Part shown: positions 34,035 through 47,300 of the stretch, piece by piece | How positions within the stretch are numbered: position 1 is the first letter of the stretch | How the letters are laid out: the number at the start of each line of letters is the position of its first letter | Assembly (NCBI RefSeq): GCF_022376445.1 | Contig: NW_025955078.1 | Location: 61,899 to 125,898 of the forward strand | Origin: Fomitopsis serialis | Lineage: Eukaryota; Basidiomycota; Agaricomycetes; Polyporales; Fomitopsidaceae | Direction: 5' to 3' | DNA: 64,000 nucleotides | Translations under genes and position numbers: made by a program | Notes under the pieces: model-generated | Told to the model about the DNA's origin: nothing | What the model saw: the letters and a program-made list of their open reading frames with translations, nothing else | The model's database searches: none

Positions 34035-37000
34035 TTCAGCAACGAACTGCGGATGCCTTCACGTTCACGATATTTATACCTGACTGCTCTGTTGTCTCAT
34101 CTACCCGTCCTCCGTGTATGCTGCCCTGACAGACAATCTACCATTTTGCTCTCTGATGCACTGGCCCCGGCCTCGCCGCGCTTGTCCTCATTCGGATGCG
34201 TGGCGAGTGGTGGTACCTGGGAGTATTGTCAGTGTACACGTCTGCGAGCATCTACTGATGAACTACAGCTGAACCATGGGCAACGCCTGGTGCGTCTTTT
34301 GCGTTGTCGCCGACTTGGCTCCCTTTCCGGCACCGTCGCTCCTCGTCCTCTCTGTGCACTACTGCCCTTCTCGCGCTGTTCTCGTGCTGACCTCCGCCTG
34401 CGCTACGCTCATGCCCGCGACCGAGGCGAGTTCATAGACACCCCCGGCACCGCCCCTTCACGCTTCTTCGAGCCTACGCAGGTCCGTCTTCTTTGTGCAT
34501 TCACTCAGAAAACCCGTCTTACTAGCTTTCATCTCTGACTTGCTTCCGCCTTCCCCCGCCCCGAACCCACCCCAAATCTCCAACCTGTGCATGCCCAGGC
34601 GATGCTCAAGCATCGTACCACCCTCCTCTCAACTTTCGGCGGCGAGTTTATGCACCGGACGGCTCGCTACACGCCGTTCTCTGCGGCGCTCTCCAACAAG
34701 CGCCCGCGGTCGCCCTCCACATTGTGTCTATCACCCGTCACCCCCTGATGTCTCTCTGCGCGACGTAAAGTGCGCTGCGCGCATCCTTCGACTGCGTGCG
34801 TCACCGCCATTACCCGTCATCATGCGTCCAACCACGGTACGCTCACCGTCAAGTCTCGGTAACAACTGACGACGACCGACATCTCACTCTTCCGATCTCG
34901 CGCGAATAGCACCGGCCGACGCGTATGCAACTCCCGTCAACGTGTCCTCGCTCACACGCGTACGGAAGACGGCACACGACCCGCGTAAACAGCACTCTGT
35001 ACGACGACCGCCTGCGGTCTCCTGCCCGCGCGCAGGCATCTCGCAGCGGTGGACAGCGGTGCGCAACGGTGCGCTTTTCCTCGCGACGTGCAGGTGCCAC
35101 GCCCAAATACATCGCGAGTCGCCCCGTGCGCTCCTACGTACGTACACCCACAACCCGTCTCCCCAACTACAAGCTCCTTGCACTCACTACACTAGACCTA
35201 CATAGCATACGGACGAGTTCGCGCGTGTCGATTGCTCGTGCGACGCACCGTCTCTTCCCGCTCGCCATGACTCGCAGGCATCGACTAAGCTCGTCAGCCG
35301 CAAGTCCTCCTGACCCACGTGTCGGACGAACGGCTCCCGCATGGACGCTCTACAGTCACCCGTCGTCAGCGAACTCATCGACCGCCTGGACCTCAAGAGA
35401 GCTTACCTCTGCCCGTCCGCGCCGATACCGACAACCTCGACACCGTGCATAACGACCCGCACACGCAGCCCGTCGCCAAGGCGCGCTCACTCGGCGAGCG
35501 CGTCTTATCAGCAACGAGCACGAAGTCAGTACTCGCCCTTCAACTCGGTGGGAAAAGCAACTCACCGATGCTTTTTCTTGCCCGCAGCCCTCGCTTTTAT
35601 ACCTCGCTCGAGAGCTCGTCAGCGCGATGACAGCGGCCAAGTCGCCGTGGCTCTTCTGGGGCGCATCCTGCGCGACGTCCGCGGAAGCGAGCACGGTGCC
35701 ACTTGGCATGGACGGCAGCCTCGTCCGTGTCACAGACGCAGACGTTCGGGCCCATGCTCGATGGCCCGGGCGTGCGGTACGTGCGCGTTGATCGGGCAGG
35801 GTCCGTGAACGTTCCTCGTTGACGGACGGATCCCGGAGGGTGCTTTGCGGGATGGGCAGGAGCCGGGCGTGACTTCGCGGTGAGTTGACTCGGATTCGTC
35901 TACCACGCAGCCCGCAAGCTGACGGCGCAAGGACATGTCCTGCATCTCTCAGGTGGACGACCGACGCAGTGTTGGGCAGGGCGATGCGAATGGGACGGGC
36001 TGCCGCGTCGTACGAGAGGTGCGGGCAATCTTTCTCCATGTCGCACGGCAGTTGCTCGTCGCGTCCAGTCCGCGAAGCAAGTCTTCGCTTCCGAGTCGTT
36101 CATGCGGCCGATCACTGGCGGTACGTCTCGCCGACCGGCCTCTTCCCTCCTCGAGCGAGACACGTCCGTCGGCGAATCGCCCTCAGCCCGCTCGTCAACG
36201 AGACCGTCCCCCGCGCCATGGGGGATGTACGAGGTGAGTGCCGTCGCGGTGCTTCTGGCGCTGATGTTCTGTCGCTTAGTGAACTGGAGGGTGTAGTGGG
36301 ATGGCTCGGGAGGATGCCAGGCAGGAGTTATGGTGTAGGAGGATGCCAAGCGCAGACGCAGAGAACGGCGCTGTGCAAATGCGAAACTACGGTGGTGGGA
36401 ACGCGTCGCGCGGCGACGGACGTACGTCGACGCCGGCACAGTGTCTGCCTGCACGATCTGTCCACCGGTGCGATCCCCGCTGCGCAGACGACGGTTGCCG
36501 TGACGGACGACCGGCGTGTCGTGCGTGCTGCTCGAAGTAGGTACGGTGACCGTGTATGTAGTCTCGAGGAATAGATATATTTGAGCTATTCTACATGGCG
36601 GACGTGGACTGCAAGCGATGGTCAGAACCGTCGCAGCCTCTGCCTGAGAGATCTCGAGTCCAGACCGCGAAATGAAACATGACGAGAACCAGAGAAGTAG
36701 TATGTACACTGCACAGCGAATCCCGCAATGGTCATACCTTCGATACTGCCACGATCCATCCATCTCCCTCCCGCATAGCCTGTACGCTTCTTGTCAAGCC
36801 ATTGGGCTCGTGCTGCGAGTCCCACGTCTGCAGACATTCGAGTGTCAGCGGGCCCAGACGAGAGGCCATGCACTCTGAGGTCGACTGAAGGAAAGGAACG
36901 ACGCACCTGCACGGTGTGATCATGGTCCAGACGCATCCTGACCGAGTGATGCACGACATGCCTGCTCAACTGGTCACAGTGCCTTGCGCCGCCAGTGAAG

Positions 37001-37686
37001 CTTGAAAGCTCGCTTGACGTCTACAGAGACAGACCTGTCTCGCAAGGACATGAGGGGTGCGACGTGAAGTCTCTTGCCAGGGGCGCAAGGTACTGGTACT
37101 CAGCTCACTGATCGCAACTTGTGTCAGGTTGAGGCGGCGAGATGGGCAACTCACAGGATGGGATCCAGAAGCCTGGCTTATGGAGACGAGAAATCGACGT
37201 GAGAGGGACGCCAGTCCGACATCCGTCGACCGTCGACCGTTGCTCGTTTACTTGTACACCCGATCGCCTTCAATGCGTTCAATGAGCAGATCGGTCCGAC
37301 GCAGAGCGTGAGCTGGTGATGTAGCATGGTGATAGAGCCGTCGAGGATGATAGACTTGAGATACTGAGGCACATGTACGGGCAAAAGGCGACTCGGAGAG
37401 CATCGGTGACGGCTCGTGGTCTATTCAGACAGGTATGGGTTGTCCCTGCGTGTTCTCCGTCCTGTCCTGAATGGAAGTCGAGCAAACGGCAGATCAGGTT
37501 GTGCAAGGCAGAACGATGTAACACACCGTACTGGGGGACAATGACACCGCTACATGAGGATGACAGCCTCGCCGGCCGCTTGGCTCTAAGTTTTGAATTG
37601 CACACGATTGTCTCGACTCACCGTAACTCAAGTATTGTGTAGTACGATAGTAGTCCGTCGCCGTTCAAGATCCCGAACAGTTACAA
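34035..37686. other. Unit 2 downstream region, left of the Plavaka insert
   Basis: Counterpart of 21216-24866 in unit 1 with one missing G near 36310. No recognisable gene. Confidence 0.5.
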
Positions 37687-37834
37687 CATCAGTAGAACGC
37701 ACATTTTGCTAACCGATGCTAGCGACTGCTGACGCGCTGACCCATGCTAGCACCGGATCGTTAGAAATCGTCAGCGTGTCACGCATGTCAGCGTATTAGA
37801 TAGATCTTCGCATTCAGGATCCAATTGGTTCATT

Positions 37835-40800
37835 TTATGCTAATGGGTAACATTCGTGCGCGTGGTAGTCTACGTATTTGTTGTAGTAGAACGAGCCAAA
37901 AGCTACATGAGAATACGAAAAATCAAAGTCCGTAGGTAAAGGAGCCCGACCGTAGAGAGGTGCGAGATGACATGCTCGGACAATACAGTCGGTATGAACA
38001 AGACCTACATCACGCTCGCCTCGAATTAGTCTGGGCTTCACCACCCACATGCCTGTAACACTATCAGGTTCGTCGCCAACAGGGAAAAACCACTCCACCA
38101 GTGCGCATGGGTAAGTGATTTCGTTGTGGGTAAAAGAAAGGAAGGCGAGCACTCGGCCAACCAACATGCCTCCCATGACGCCGTCCTCTGGACCATCTTG
38201 GATGAGCACAGTATCTCGCCGCTCGTATTCGCTGTACCAGTGTGGGTGGCTGCGAATCATTTCGCTGTGCATGCCGCCTAGACCGCAGAGTTCGCTCGGA
38301 GCGTAGAAGAACGCGCGCGCGCTGTGATAAATAGCAACATTGCCATAGAATTGGGGACAGTCATCGATATCCACGTCGTCAGGGTCTGAATCATCCGAGG
38401 CGTCTGGTGTTAGCTGGTCATGCAGAAGGCGGCGGATGAGCTCGGGAAGCAGTGCCTTGATGCGCGGAGGGAGGTCAAGTCGTGCGACTGAACGCGAACA
38501 GGCTGTATGCACCGTGATCAGTTCATTGTGCACGCACACCACTTCCGACTCTGTGAATAGTAACATACCTGGTCTCTTGGCTAGAACAATTGAGACAGGC
38601 TCCGGATCGCCATCAACGCCATCAACATCAGCAAAGTGCTGATTCTCCATTGCGTCGGCGGCGAGATCCTGGCCATTGTATCCCTCGTCGACGTTACCAC
38701 CATCGTCGATATTGTGGGCGTTTTCATCGAACAATAGCTCTGGCTGTGCATCCCGTCGAGCAGCAGTCAGAACATCATCCTGAAGCATACCATGGCTGCC
38801 GAATTCCGACCGCGCGGCAGCAAGCTTGTTCAGCCGTGAGTTGACCTCGAGAATCTGGATCAATGGATTGTTCTTGTTGGTGGCGCGCCACGGCCGCTTG
38901 ACAGCACGGATGTGCTTCGACTCAGTGATTGACGTGCACAGTCCATTTGGTGATCCAAAGAGGCGAATGCCACGTACAAAATGGGCCAACGCGTGCTGTC
39001 GAGGAAGTGCGAAGCTATTGCGTACATCCTCGTCACGAAAAACGCTGCGGAGCTCATGGAAGCGCCGCAGAGTATCTTCCATCTCTTGGAGAGAACGGGA
39101 GTCGTGAGAGGATCGGCGGGCGATGTAGCAGAAGTCTAGGAACGTGCGTACACATTGTACAACACGGTCGGGGACAATTCCGGTAATCGCAGGGATGAAG
39201 ATCTGTCACAGGAATGGGTCAATGATAGCAATGAATCTGTTGAAGGGTACTTCTCACCTTCATCAACGCCTTGGAGTCGTCACCAGTCCACTGTTTGAAA
39301 TTACGACCTTCCTTGAAACGGCGGAGGCCAGGGAAAGCGGGGACAGAGCGAAGTCTGAGGATTCAGGATCAGTTGCATCAGCAGCTAGTTGTCAGATCCT
39401 AGGATAATGACATGGCTCACCGGCGGTCGAGGTCGTCAATAAGGGCATTCGCCTCATGCGTCGAGTGATGTGTCTTGATGTATTCAAGAACCCACTCGAC
39501 TAGGTGGTCCTTGAACGTACCCTTGATCACTTGATGGAGCAGATCGGGTGATAGGGCTTCGTGGATGTCTGCGCGCGGAAAGTGATCCGTGAAAGGCTGT
39601 ACAACAGCTGTCATCAATCTCGCTATCTGAATCGACAAAAGGAATATTACCTTCACACCGGGAGCAATCCCAAATGCATCCCAGAGTACTTCCGGGTCAT
39701 GTGCGTATGTGTCCTTGATGCACTGCGTCAAATCACGGAACCTTGGCTCCCCCGGTTCAAGCGAGTCTGTCGAGGCGAAACATCTATGGAAATCTGTGAG
39801 CTTTATGCTCCTCCAGCCTCGAGGTCAATTCCGTCCTGACTTACTTGGGACAATGTCCTTGGACAACTCCGGACAAGTAGACTTGCTCGGGATAATCAGC
39901 GATGAATGGCCCGAGTGAGTAGATCACTTTGCGATAGTGCCCATCAGGGCAGCGCGTGATGCGAGGCTCAGTCATGTATGGCTTCACTGGGTCGAAGACG
40001 CGGGCGAGTGCGGCATGGTAAATTTGCTTCTTGAAAACACGGAAGTCGGGATCGTTTTCGTCCTCATGTGAGCCTTGAGTGGCATTTAGCACTGTGACGA
40101 AGTAAAGAAAATTCGTCACACACCTTTCGGGATAGCAAGGAATGCTACAGGCAAGACGGCATTCTGGTGTCCACGGCGCACGTCATTGTGGAAGACACCT
40201 AGCGAAGCATAGACCGGATGAAACTCCTGGTTTCCGGTTGCGACGGACACGGTAGTCTTGTCCGCCCCAGCAATTATAGTTGCTAGCATGGATCCATGAG
40301 TCGATGGATCTGAAGCTATCTTGCTCTACAAACTCGTGTGAGTGATGGCCAATGACAGAGAACAAACCTGTAAGGCTACTGACCGATTCCTTCCAAGGCC
40401 AATGTCCAGACATGAACTCGGAGTACCGTCGCCCGCCTGGAGTAACAAACTCCTGATATGCAGCAGGATGGAACTTATGCTTGTACTCGCTTGTGTCAAG
40501 CATGTTCTCGAAGATCTGTAGAGGATTCTGGGCGTGAACGACATACTCGGCTCGCTTCCAAGCTGGTGAGTCGGGGGTAATGGGACCGTTCCAGCGCAAC
40601 TTGAAGGAATACCATGGTGCATCACCCCACGGTATTGAGTCGATGGTTTTGAGCATATCTTTGTGAGCAGCGAAGACAGGATCTGTGCCCGTGTTATCAA
40701 TGACATTCTTCGCCGCCCAGATACGAAGAAGTTGGTTGACGTCGTCTCTCGAGCAGAGCATCTTCTCGTAGACCAACTCAGCGAACTCGAATGACGGGCG

Positions 40801-41084
40801 ATCTTCGAATGGTGCAAAGCCGTCAAGGGGCTCACGAGGTGGTGGAGGGGATCCATTTGGTAAGAAGATGCCGGATCTGTTGCAAGGACGACCTGGAACA
40901 TCCAACTGACTCAGTGTATATCGAGTTGAAGCGTAGTAATGTGCATACCATTGATCCGCGGGTGGTAATACAACCTGGACTTCTGAGGTGATGCCTTGGG
41001 GTGCTTGTGCTCGCGGACATGACTACGAAATGAGCGGTGAGTGGGAAATGTACGATTCGAGCAAACAGCACAAGAGAACGCCAT
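37835..41084 (-). CDS. Plavaka-family transposase
   Basis: Plavaka transposases belong to the large KDZ/CACTA-related set abundant in basidiomycetes and move their own DNA. I chose the start at 41084 because it opens with a C2H2 zinc finger, MAFSCAVC...SFRSHVREH (C-x2-C-x13-H-x3-H), and has a TCCCATGG context. After a short intron come RPSFEFAELVYEKM, DDVNQLLRIWAA, SIPWGDAPWYSFKLRW and NPLQIFENML (40905-40183), then ITRCPDGHYRKVIYSLGPFI-type sequence (40119-39841), PFTDHFPRADIHEALSPDLL and HQVIKGTFKDHLVEWV (39731-39417). The signature FHELRSVF, SFALPRQHALAHFVRGIRLF, GSPNGLCTSITESKHIRAVK and LNKLAAARSEFGSHGML starts the last large exon (39082). The end is ...HECYPLA with the stop at 37835. Several short introns. 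All expected blocks are present, so it is probably functional; catalytic residues were not individually assigned. Confidence 0.87.
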
Positions 41085-41338
41085 GGGAGATGAGACGAGA
41101 GGAGCAACGTAGCATCAGCGCACTGGGCGGTCTCGGAGTTCAAATCAGTTTCAAATGTGGACTGAAGCGTAGGGATCACTTCAAACCCTCTGTAATTACA
41201 CTAGCCGAGGCTGGGAATAGACGGGACAGCAACGCGACCACGTCTGCCTGACTTCCGCCGACGTGTCTGTCCTACTGCAAGTTCTACCTGCACTTCTTTG
41301 TATTGCTGTCGCCGTACCATCCTGCGCTTCATCTCTAA
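41085..41338. promoter_or_regulatory. Bidirectional promoter inside the Plavaka element
   Basis: 254 bases between the divergent starts of the transposase and the second gene; one shared promoter region is inferred from the layout. Confidence 0.45.
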
Positions 41339-44025
41339 ATGTCTGAACGTGGACGCGGTCGCGGGTCAGGACGTGGGCGTGGATCAGGACGCGGGCGTGG
41401 ACCTGGGCGCGGACGTGGGCGTGGAACAAACACGAGACGTACTGCCAGCACGGGTATCAGTCAGCTTGGGGGCAATGCAGATGAAGCTCTACTCACGTCA
41501 GACCTGTTGTCCACTACCCAGATTGTCGACGCTGTGAGTCCTAAATTCGATAATGAGTTGTCAGTCTTTAATCCAGGACATGTCAGTCGGCCCATACCAC
41601 GGGTCAGCCCGAAGAAGCCGGAGACCCTGGGTTGTCGACACTTGCTGATAGCCTTCCCGAGTCTCCTTCACGCCCTGATCGTCCGGGGAAGAATCATCGT
41701 CCTGGTGTCTATGCAGGCCTCCGTAAGCGAACAAGGGAAGAGGTCGCAGAGGGTGCAGAGAAGAAACGCACTGTAAAACGGGCACAGGATGAAGAACGTG
41801 AAGCACTCATCCGCACACGAGCATCAAAAGAGGAGACTGGCAGGAAGAAAATTGCAGGACTCATGGACCGTCGTGCACAGGAGGACGAAGACGACGAAGC
41901 TGAGATGGCTGCAAGGGAGGAAGAGGTCGATGGTGGAAATGCAGAGGACGGCGGTGGTGGCGGAGATATCGATGATGATTGTGATGCTGTGATGATAGAT
42001 GTGAGTCGCATGCTTTCCGGAGTTCTTGTTCTGAACTTACCTATCTCGAACGTGTCATGCGCACTTATAGGAACCGGCAAGGAAAACGCAACGTGAGAAG
42101 AGAAATGAGCGTGCCGGATCAGTTCTTGCAGCTATTGATACCCACCGGAATGTGGTGTCTTCTGTCCGTACTCCGGCGAAAGAGTCTGCGTAAGTCTCTA
42201 CTAGTAGGCCCTCGAGTCAGTGCCTGAATGAGAACTTACTATCGTTAACTTAGCACTTCACTGCCGAAGCGGAACCCTCCCAAGACCACCAAAGACGCGG
42301 GTTTGGATGCCAACTGGCGCGAGAAGATCGCAGGACTTGCAACGAAGTCTAGCCCTGCTCCTTCCGTTACCTCATCGGAGGCTCGTCCTAGGAAGAACTC
42401 GGCCAAAACCAAGGTGAGCAACCCGAGATGTGGTCTGAAGGGTGCCAGCATCTGATGCCTCTCAAGGCCAATAATCGCGTCGGCAATGCGAACCATGCGA
42501 ACGTGACTCCGGGACGCACGACAGCCCAGTCTCGTCAACGGAAGGGTGGGAATGAGAGCCGTCAAAGCGCAGTACAGGAGAAAGGACTCACGGATAAGGA
42601 TGTTGAAACACGGAGGGATGAGGTCGTAAGGTTGCAAAAGACGCAACAGCAGGTGCGTCAGCCTTCTCTAACTGTCGACACTGGTCACTATTGCTCACCA
42701 TCCAATGGCAACATCTAGTACGTTGCAATCGAATCAGAGGACGTACCATCTGCCAAACCAAAGTCTCGCATTCGCCGCCCTCCGTCTGCAATCCCGCCAG
42801 AGAAGTCAAAATCTGCCGACAACCTCCCTGACTTCCTGCGTGATGTTTGGGACGAGACTATACTGCCCTCGCTTAAGGAGAAGTATGGGGCTGCAACGAA
42901 GTTGTGGGACATTGAACATGGGGCTCTCACCTTGCGCGACGAACTGCAGAACCTCATCGACCAGTTGTGCCCTCATGCCGAGTACGAGGTTGCCGCAAGC
43001 ACGAAAGACTTGGTATATGAAGTCGTAAGTCAGCTGTGTCGCAGTTTTCGAAGTCGGACAGAGTGACTGATTAGTACCTGTCAGACTCGTTCGCGTCTAT
43101 TCCACTGGCGGAAGCTATTCATGATCACAGCAAAGAAACTTGTGGATCCAGTTTTACGGAGCTTGCCGAATGTCGTCGCCCGTAAACGCTATGTTTCGGA
43201 TGCACTCAAGTATGGTGGTGTTGCGTATTTCGATACACCCGATGGAGAGGTAAGTTGACTCGACTTCGGCAGTCCGTGTCTTATTCATTATCATGCGTTG
43301 ACAGCCCGGGCATTCTCGATTCGTCCTGGAGACTTTTGCAACCCATTTGAACGGTATCAAGGGCTCAGTTGTTGCTTCAAGCTGTGGCCGGCCATACTCC
43401 GCTCTGGCGCTCACGTTTGCTGCTGTGAGTGTTCCTGTCTACATTGACTGCTATAAATTATATTCATCGCCTACAGGTGCAACGCGCGTTCATGTCTTGG
43501 GAGACAGGTGTCGATGCTGGCACACCGGACTGGTCTGGCGAGAGCATGAAGCCGCTGATCGAGAGTACATGGCGAACTAACATCGCAAACTACATCTCCC
43601 AACCTGGTGCGTTTGATCGCATCATCGCTGGCGCAGTGGACACCTTGGAGGCCGGCCTAGGCAAGAAACGCGGCACACACCACAAGATGCGCCATGATCC
43701 GAAAAACGAAGCGATCTCCCTCTTTCAGCCTACAGTTCCAGCAGCACGCGACAACTCGGAATCCTTCCAGTCGGACATCACCGGCCAGAATAGTGAGTAC
43801 GAAGTGGACAATGATGAATACGGCACAGACGGCACCGGAAGAGACGAGACAGCTGATGGTCTCACCGAGTCGAGCGAGGGTGGCATGCTACTTACTGGCA
43901 CGGAGGACTCGGAACAGGTCTATTATGAATACGAGCAGGAGCCTGAGGGTATGGATATGGAGGAGGGCAACTGGGATGAAGATGGTGCAGATGAGGAGGA
44001 CAACTTCTGGAATGGTGAGGACTGA
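41339..44025 (+). CDS. Plavaka-borne second protein, RG-rich N terminus
   Basis: Function unknown. The start at 41339 gives an Arg-Gly repeat (SERGRGRGSGRGRGSGRGRG...), a typical RNA/DNA-binding disordered segment. It is followed by a highly charged middle (AEGAEKKRTVKRAQDEEREA, then acidic EEEVDGGNAEDGG), a basic linker, and a predicted folded C-terminal half after 42780. That half reads FLRDVWDETILPSLKEKYGA, LFHWRKLFMITAKKLVDPVL, KYGGVAYFDTPDG and RPYSALALTFAAVQRAFMSW. It ends in an acidic tail with the stop at 44023-44025. About eight short introns, for example 41533-41580 and one near 42002-42071. The C-terminal half reminds me of the DUF6532 family found in many basidiomycete repeats, but I cannot confirm this. 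Being inside the element and divergent from the transposase suggests an accessory role in transposition. Confidence 0.6.
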
Positions 44026-44390
44026 TTCCAGGGTGTCGATGCGGTTATGAGGCAGCAGAGGTGGCCGCGGTGCGATGTGGATCCGGTAGAGCGATAGCAT
44101 GAGGTGGGCAACGGACAGAGTCTATTCGATGTGCTCCGGGCCAATACGTATGCATTGTTCGTACACTACAGCATCTTTAATCCAGATTGCTACCTATTTT
44201 TCGATTTGTGACGTCTGACTTGCTAACTGTCTGACTGCTGCTGACGACTATGTGACGGCCCAGATCCTACAACTGGCACGATCTTGTGAAATCCGGCCAG
44301 TGTTGCTAACGTCGGATACGCTGAGGCAATCTGAAACTTGAGTTTCACATTGGATCACGGCCTGTCAGCAAATTCGCCGAAGTTCTGATG

Positions 44391-47300
44391 AAAGGATCGC
44401 TTCGAAGTCTGTCTGCGCGCGTTTGACCGGGCTGAGGAGTGTCGGTGTCGTCGAATGCGATGAGGCTGTTCAAGGAAGGTATCATGGCGATGCTCAGTGA
44501 AAAGTAGCTACGAGATCAATGTACTGGCAACGCACGAGAACATCATTGTCGTACGCTGATTCTCTCTCTCGTGAGCATAGTTGCTGTGCTTGCACAAACG
44601 CAGCACTCACCTTTCGAGCCGTTTTATATACACCTCAGCAGCATGATATCCTCTCCGGGATGCATGCTGTCGCACACTGGGATCTTCATGGCTCAATCGC
44701 ACGACATGACTGCGTCGACTGGTATCGGATTCCCCCGGCAAACATGGTGCGAGTCGATGGTTAGACCTGGATAAGGATGGAACTGAGTCCGAGACCTTGA
44801 TTCACGGACGCAGGAGAGCTGCTAGGTGACGAGGCAAGTAGGTGTGCGTGGGCGAGTCTTCCGCATTCACAGCTACGCGGCTGCGTCGTCGTCGCCCAAT
44901 GTGCGAACTGGGCGTCGGGACTGTACAGCGCGGTCTTGTAGATCCGAGACTCACCGTTCCTTCCGGCCTACTTAGCGTGTGATCCAGCGAGATACCTGGG
45001 CAAAAGGCTCAGTCGGACCTTGTACTACATAGCAGTGATTCACTCGTGGATGTTCCACGACCCGGGCATGACATTGGATGCCCTCCGACAACGTAGAGTA
45101 GTCGGCTTTTCGCCGATGAGTCTGACTCACGAGTCCCCCTCACGCACCGGCCCATTCGTCGTCGATCGAGGGATCTGCAGGAAACACAGATCGAACAACA
45201 GACCGTACGAGGTCGGCGCGCAGAATCTGAGATTCGTCCGCAGAAAGCAGACATTCGATGCTAACATTCAGGGTCCAGGGCGGTCAAACATTCTACGGTC
45301 CCGAGAGCAGTGATGCATCTTCCATGACTGCACCCGCCCGCTCTGACCGTTCGCAGGTAAGCAGGGGTCGACGATCGGCATCGCCAAACAGACAAATTCC
45401 TAACGCTCACCATCAAGCGGCGCTGCTCGAGCCGGTAGTGAAGAAACCGTACGGAGAGAGTATGAGACAACCCCGTTAAACGTACAGCGTAAACACCCGG
45501 TCGGGGATTGAAGCCATGCTTCGTCCCGAGAGCGGATGCGAATAGCATTCTCGGCGAAACAGGCCTAGCCTGTCCGAGTGAGCATCAGCTCCCCAGACGT
45601 CGAGCATCGTGACCTGTCTGCACATGCACCAGGCCAGCGGTAGTGGGATTGCGCATGGGCCTTCTGTGTGCGATCAACAGTGGCTCACGAGCCAAGAATC
45701 ACGAAATCTCGAGGTGAGTCGAAGACAGAATGAATATGCTGACGGCCTCATTCACACCTCGTCTCGACTCTTTCAAACTGTATCGGAGTCCGGACCAGTT
45801 GTGAATCGCACGATCCCCGTCGCGATCGACACGAGGTTGAGAATCGGAAGTGCCTGGTCTGTATCTTCTGTGCTCTCTGACCGTTGACGCGGTTGATGCG
45901 TTGACAGGAAGCAGAAATGAGCGGCCGAGATGCGGCTACGAGGACACACCGCGATGCTCCGCGATGTCTACTGCGCATTGAGCAACGCAGGACTCTCTGC
46001 GTCGAGCAGCTCGGAATTCAGACATGTGTTTGCACGATATATGTCCCCGTTACACGCAGGGCACAATGAATCTGCCCGCGGGGATAGGAATTGCTATTAC
46101 AACAGAAAGGACATACCTGCAAGTGCCGTACGTCGCATTTCGCGTGCCTGTATGCTCCACGCTGCGGTACCGAGATTGCAAGCGGACCTTCGATGTGCGC
46201 GGACTTTCCTTTTGAAATCATCAGCAGCTCGTCGGCCAGCGAATGACAGAATCTCAGCTTGAACCCCGGTCGGAGTGAGGAGTCTCGTCTCGACTCTTTC
46301 GTTTTTGGCAAGCAGCGAGTAAACAACCGAGACAGTCGCGGGAAGCGAGCGTGGAAGTACCTGAGATTGAGCCCTACAGATGGCATCGGCCATCATGGCA
46401 AGTATACCATCGGGTCCGAGGTAATTGTAATGGCCCGTGAGACGGTGGCACTCGCTCAGCGAATCCGCCAGCGGTCCAGCAGCTATATCGACTTGTACAT
46501 CCTTCCCAGTATTTGGGGCGGGTACTCACATCGATGTCACAGCAGACTTGGGGGCGGGAGGCGGTGGGATACCCGCTGGCCGCACTCGAGATCGCACGAC
46601 GACGAAGTGCTCAGGGTCCCCCGATCGACGTGCAGAATGTGTAACACCATGTATACGGTGCAACCGAGTATTCGACGCACACGCACCATTCCGGGACGCA
46701 CAAACACTGATTTCCCCTCGACAACCCTCGCCCTTGCCAGGAGAGCGTCGGAATCTGCATTGCGACCACACGGCCGGTACCGTGAGTCCTCCTTCTGACC
46801 TCTCGGGGTCGTATGCGTGGCGTGTGTCGAGAGGAAGCGTGCGCCTTCATAGGTGTGACAGGTGCATAGACTCACCGGGTTTATGACCACGATCAGTGCC
46901 CCTGCACTATGCGCTCCCCGGTCAACGAGCCATTCGATCGCAGCTAGTTTGACAGGATCTGTCGAGTTCAGAGGAAACGAGAGCGTGCGACGTAGAGCAC
47001 GGGGAGTGTCTGTGAAGACCCGAGTCGGAAGCCCCGACTTCCAACTGCGCGCATACAGCCTGGCTGTCACAAAATGCGTAGAGCAGTAAGCACTTTAGCA
47101 TACTAGTATCACGCGGTGCAGCGCAGGAACCGGGATGGAGAGCCAGCGAGCAGGAGAAGTTGGACGGCCCATTTGGAGTCCTCGTTGAACATCGCCGGCC
47201 TACAGAGTAAGTACTGTCCTTCGAGAACGCGGTAGGGGTTGTAGCCGGCTTGTCTAACCAGAGTAACGAGCCTAAGTTGATTGAAGTGCATAGTACAGAT

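Larger units (their letters stand above)
37687..44390. mobile_element. Plavaka-type DNA transposon, 6704 bp
   Basis: The boundaries come from comparison with the empty site in units 1 and 3. The element starts CATCAGTAGAAC and ends GTTCTGATG, giving short imperfect inverted ends (CATCAG / CTGATG), with subterminal TTTTGCTAAC / TTTGCTGAC similarity further in. The flanking AA at 37685-37686 and 44391-44392 against a single AA plus A in the empty site gives an apparent 2-base target duplication. It carries two divergent genes: the transposase (minus) and a second gene (plus). Both appear open, so the element may be recently active. It is absent from units 1 and 3. Confidence 0.88.

Noticed and set aside
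41339..41440. Host RGG-box RNA-binding protein
   Set aside because: The gene lies wholly inside the Plavaka element whose ends are fixed by empty sites, so it is treated as element cargo.
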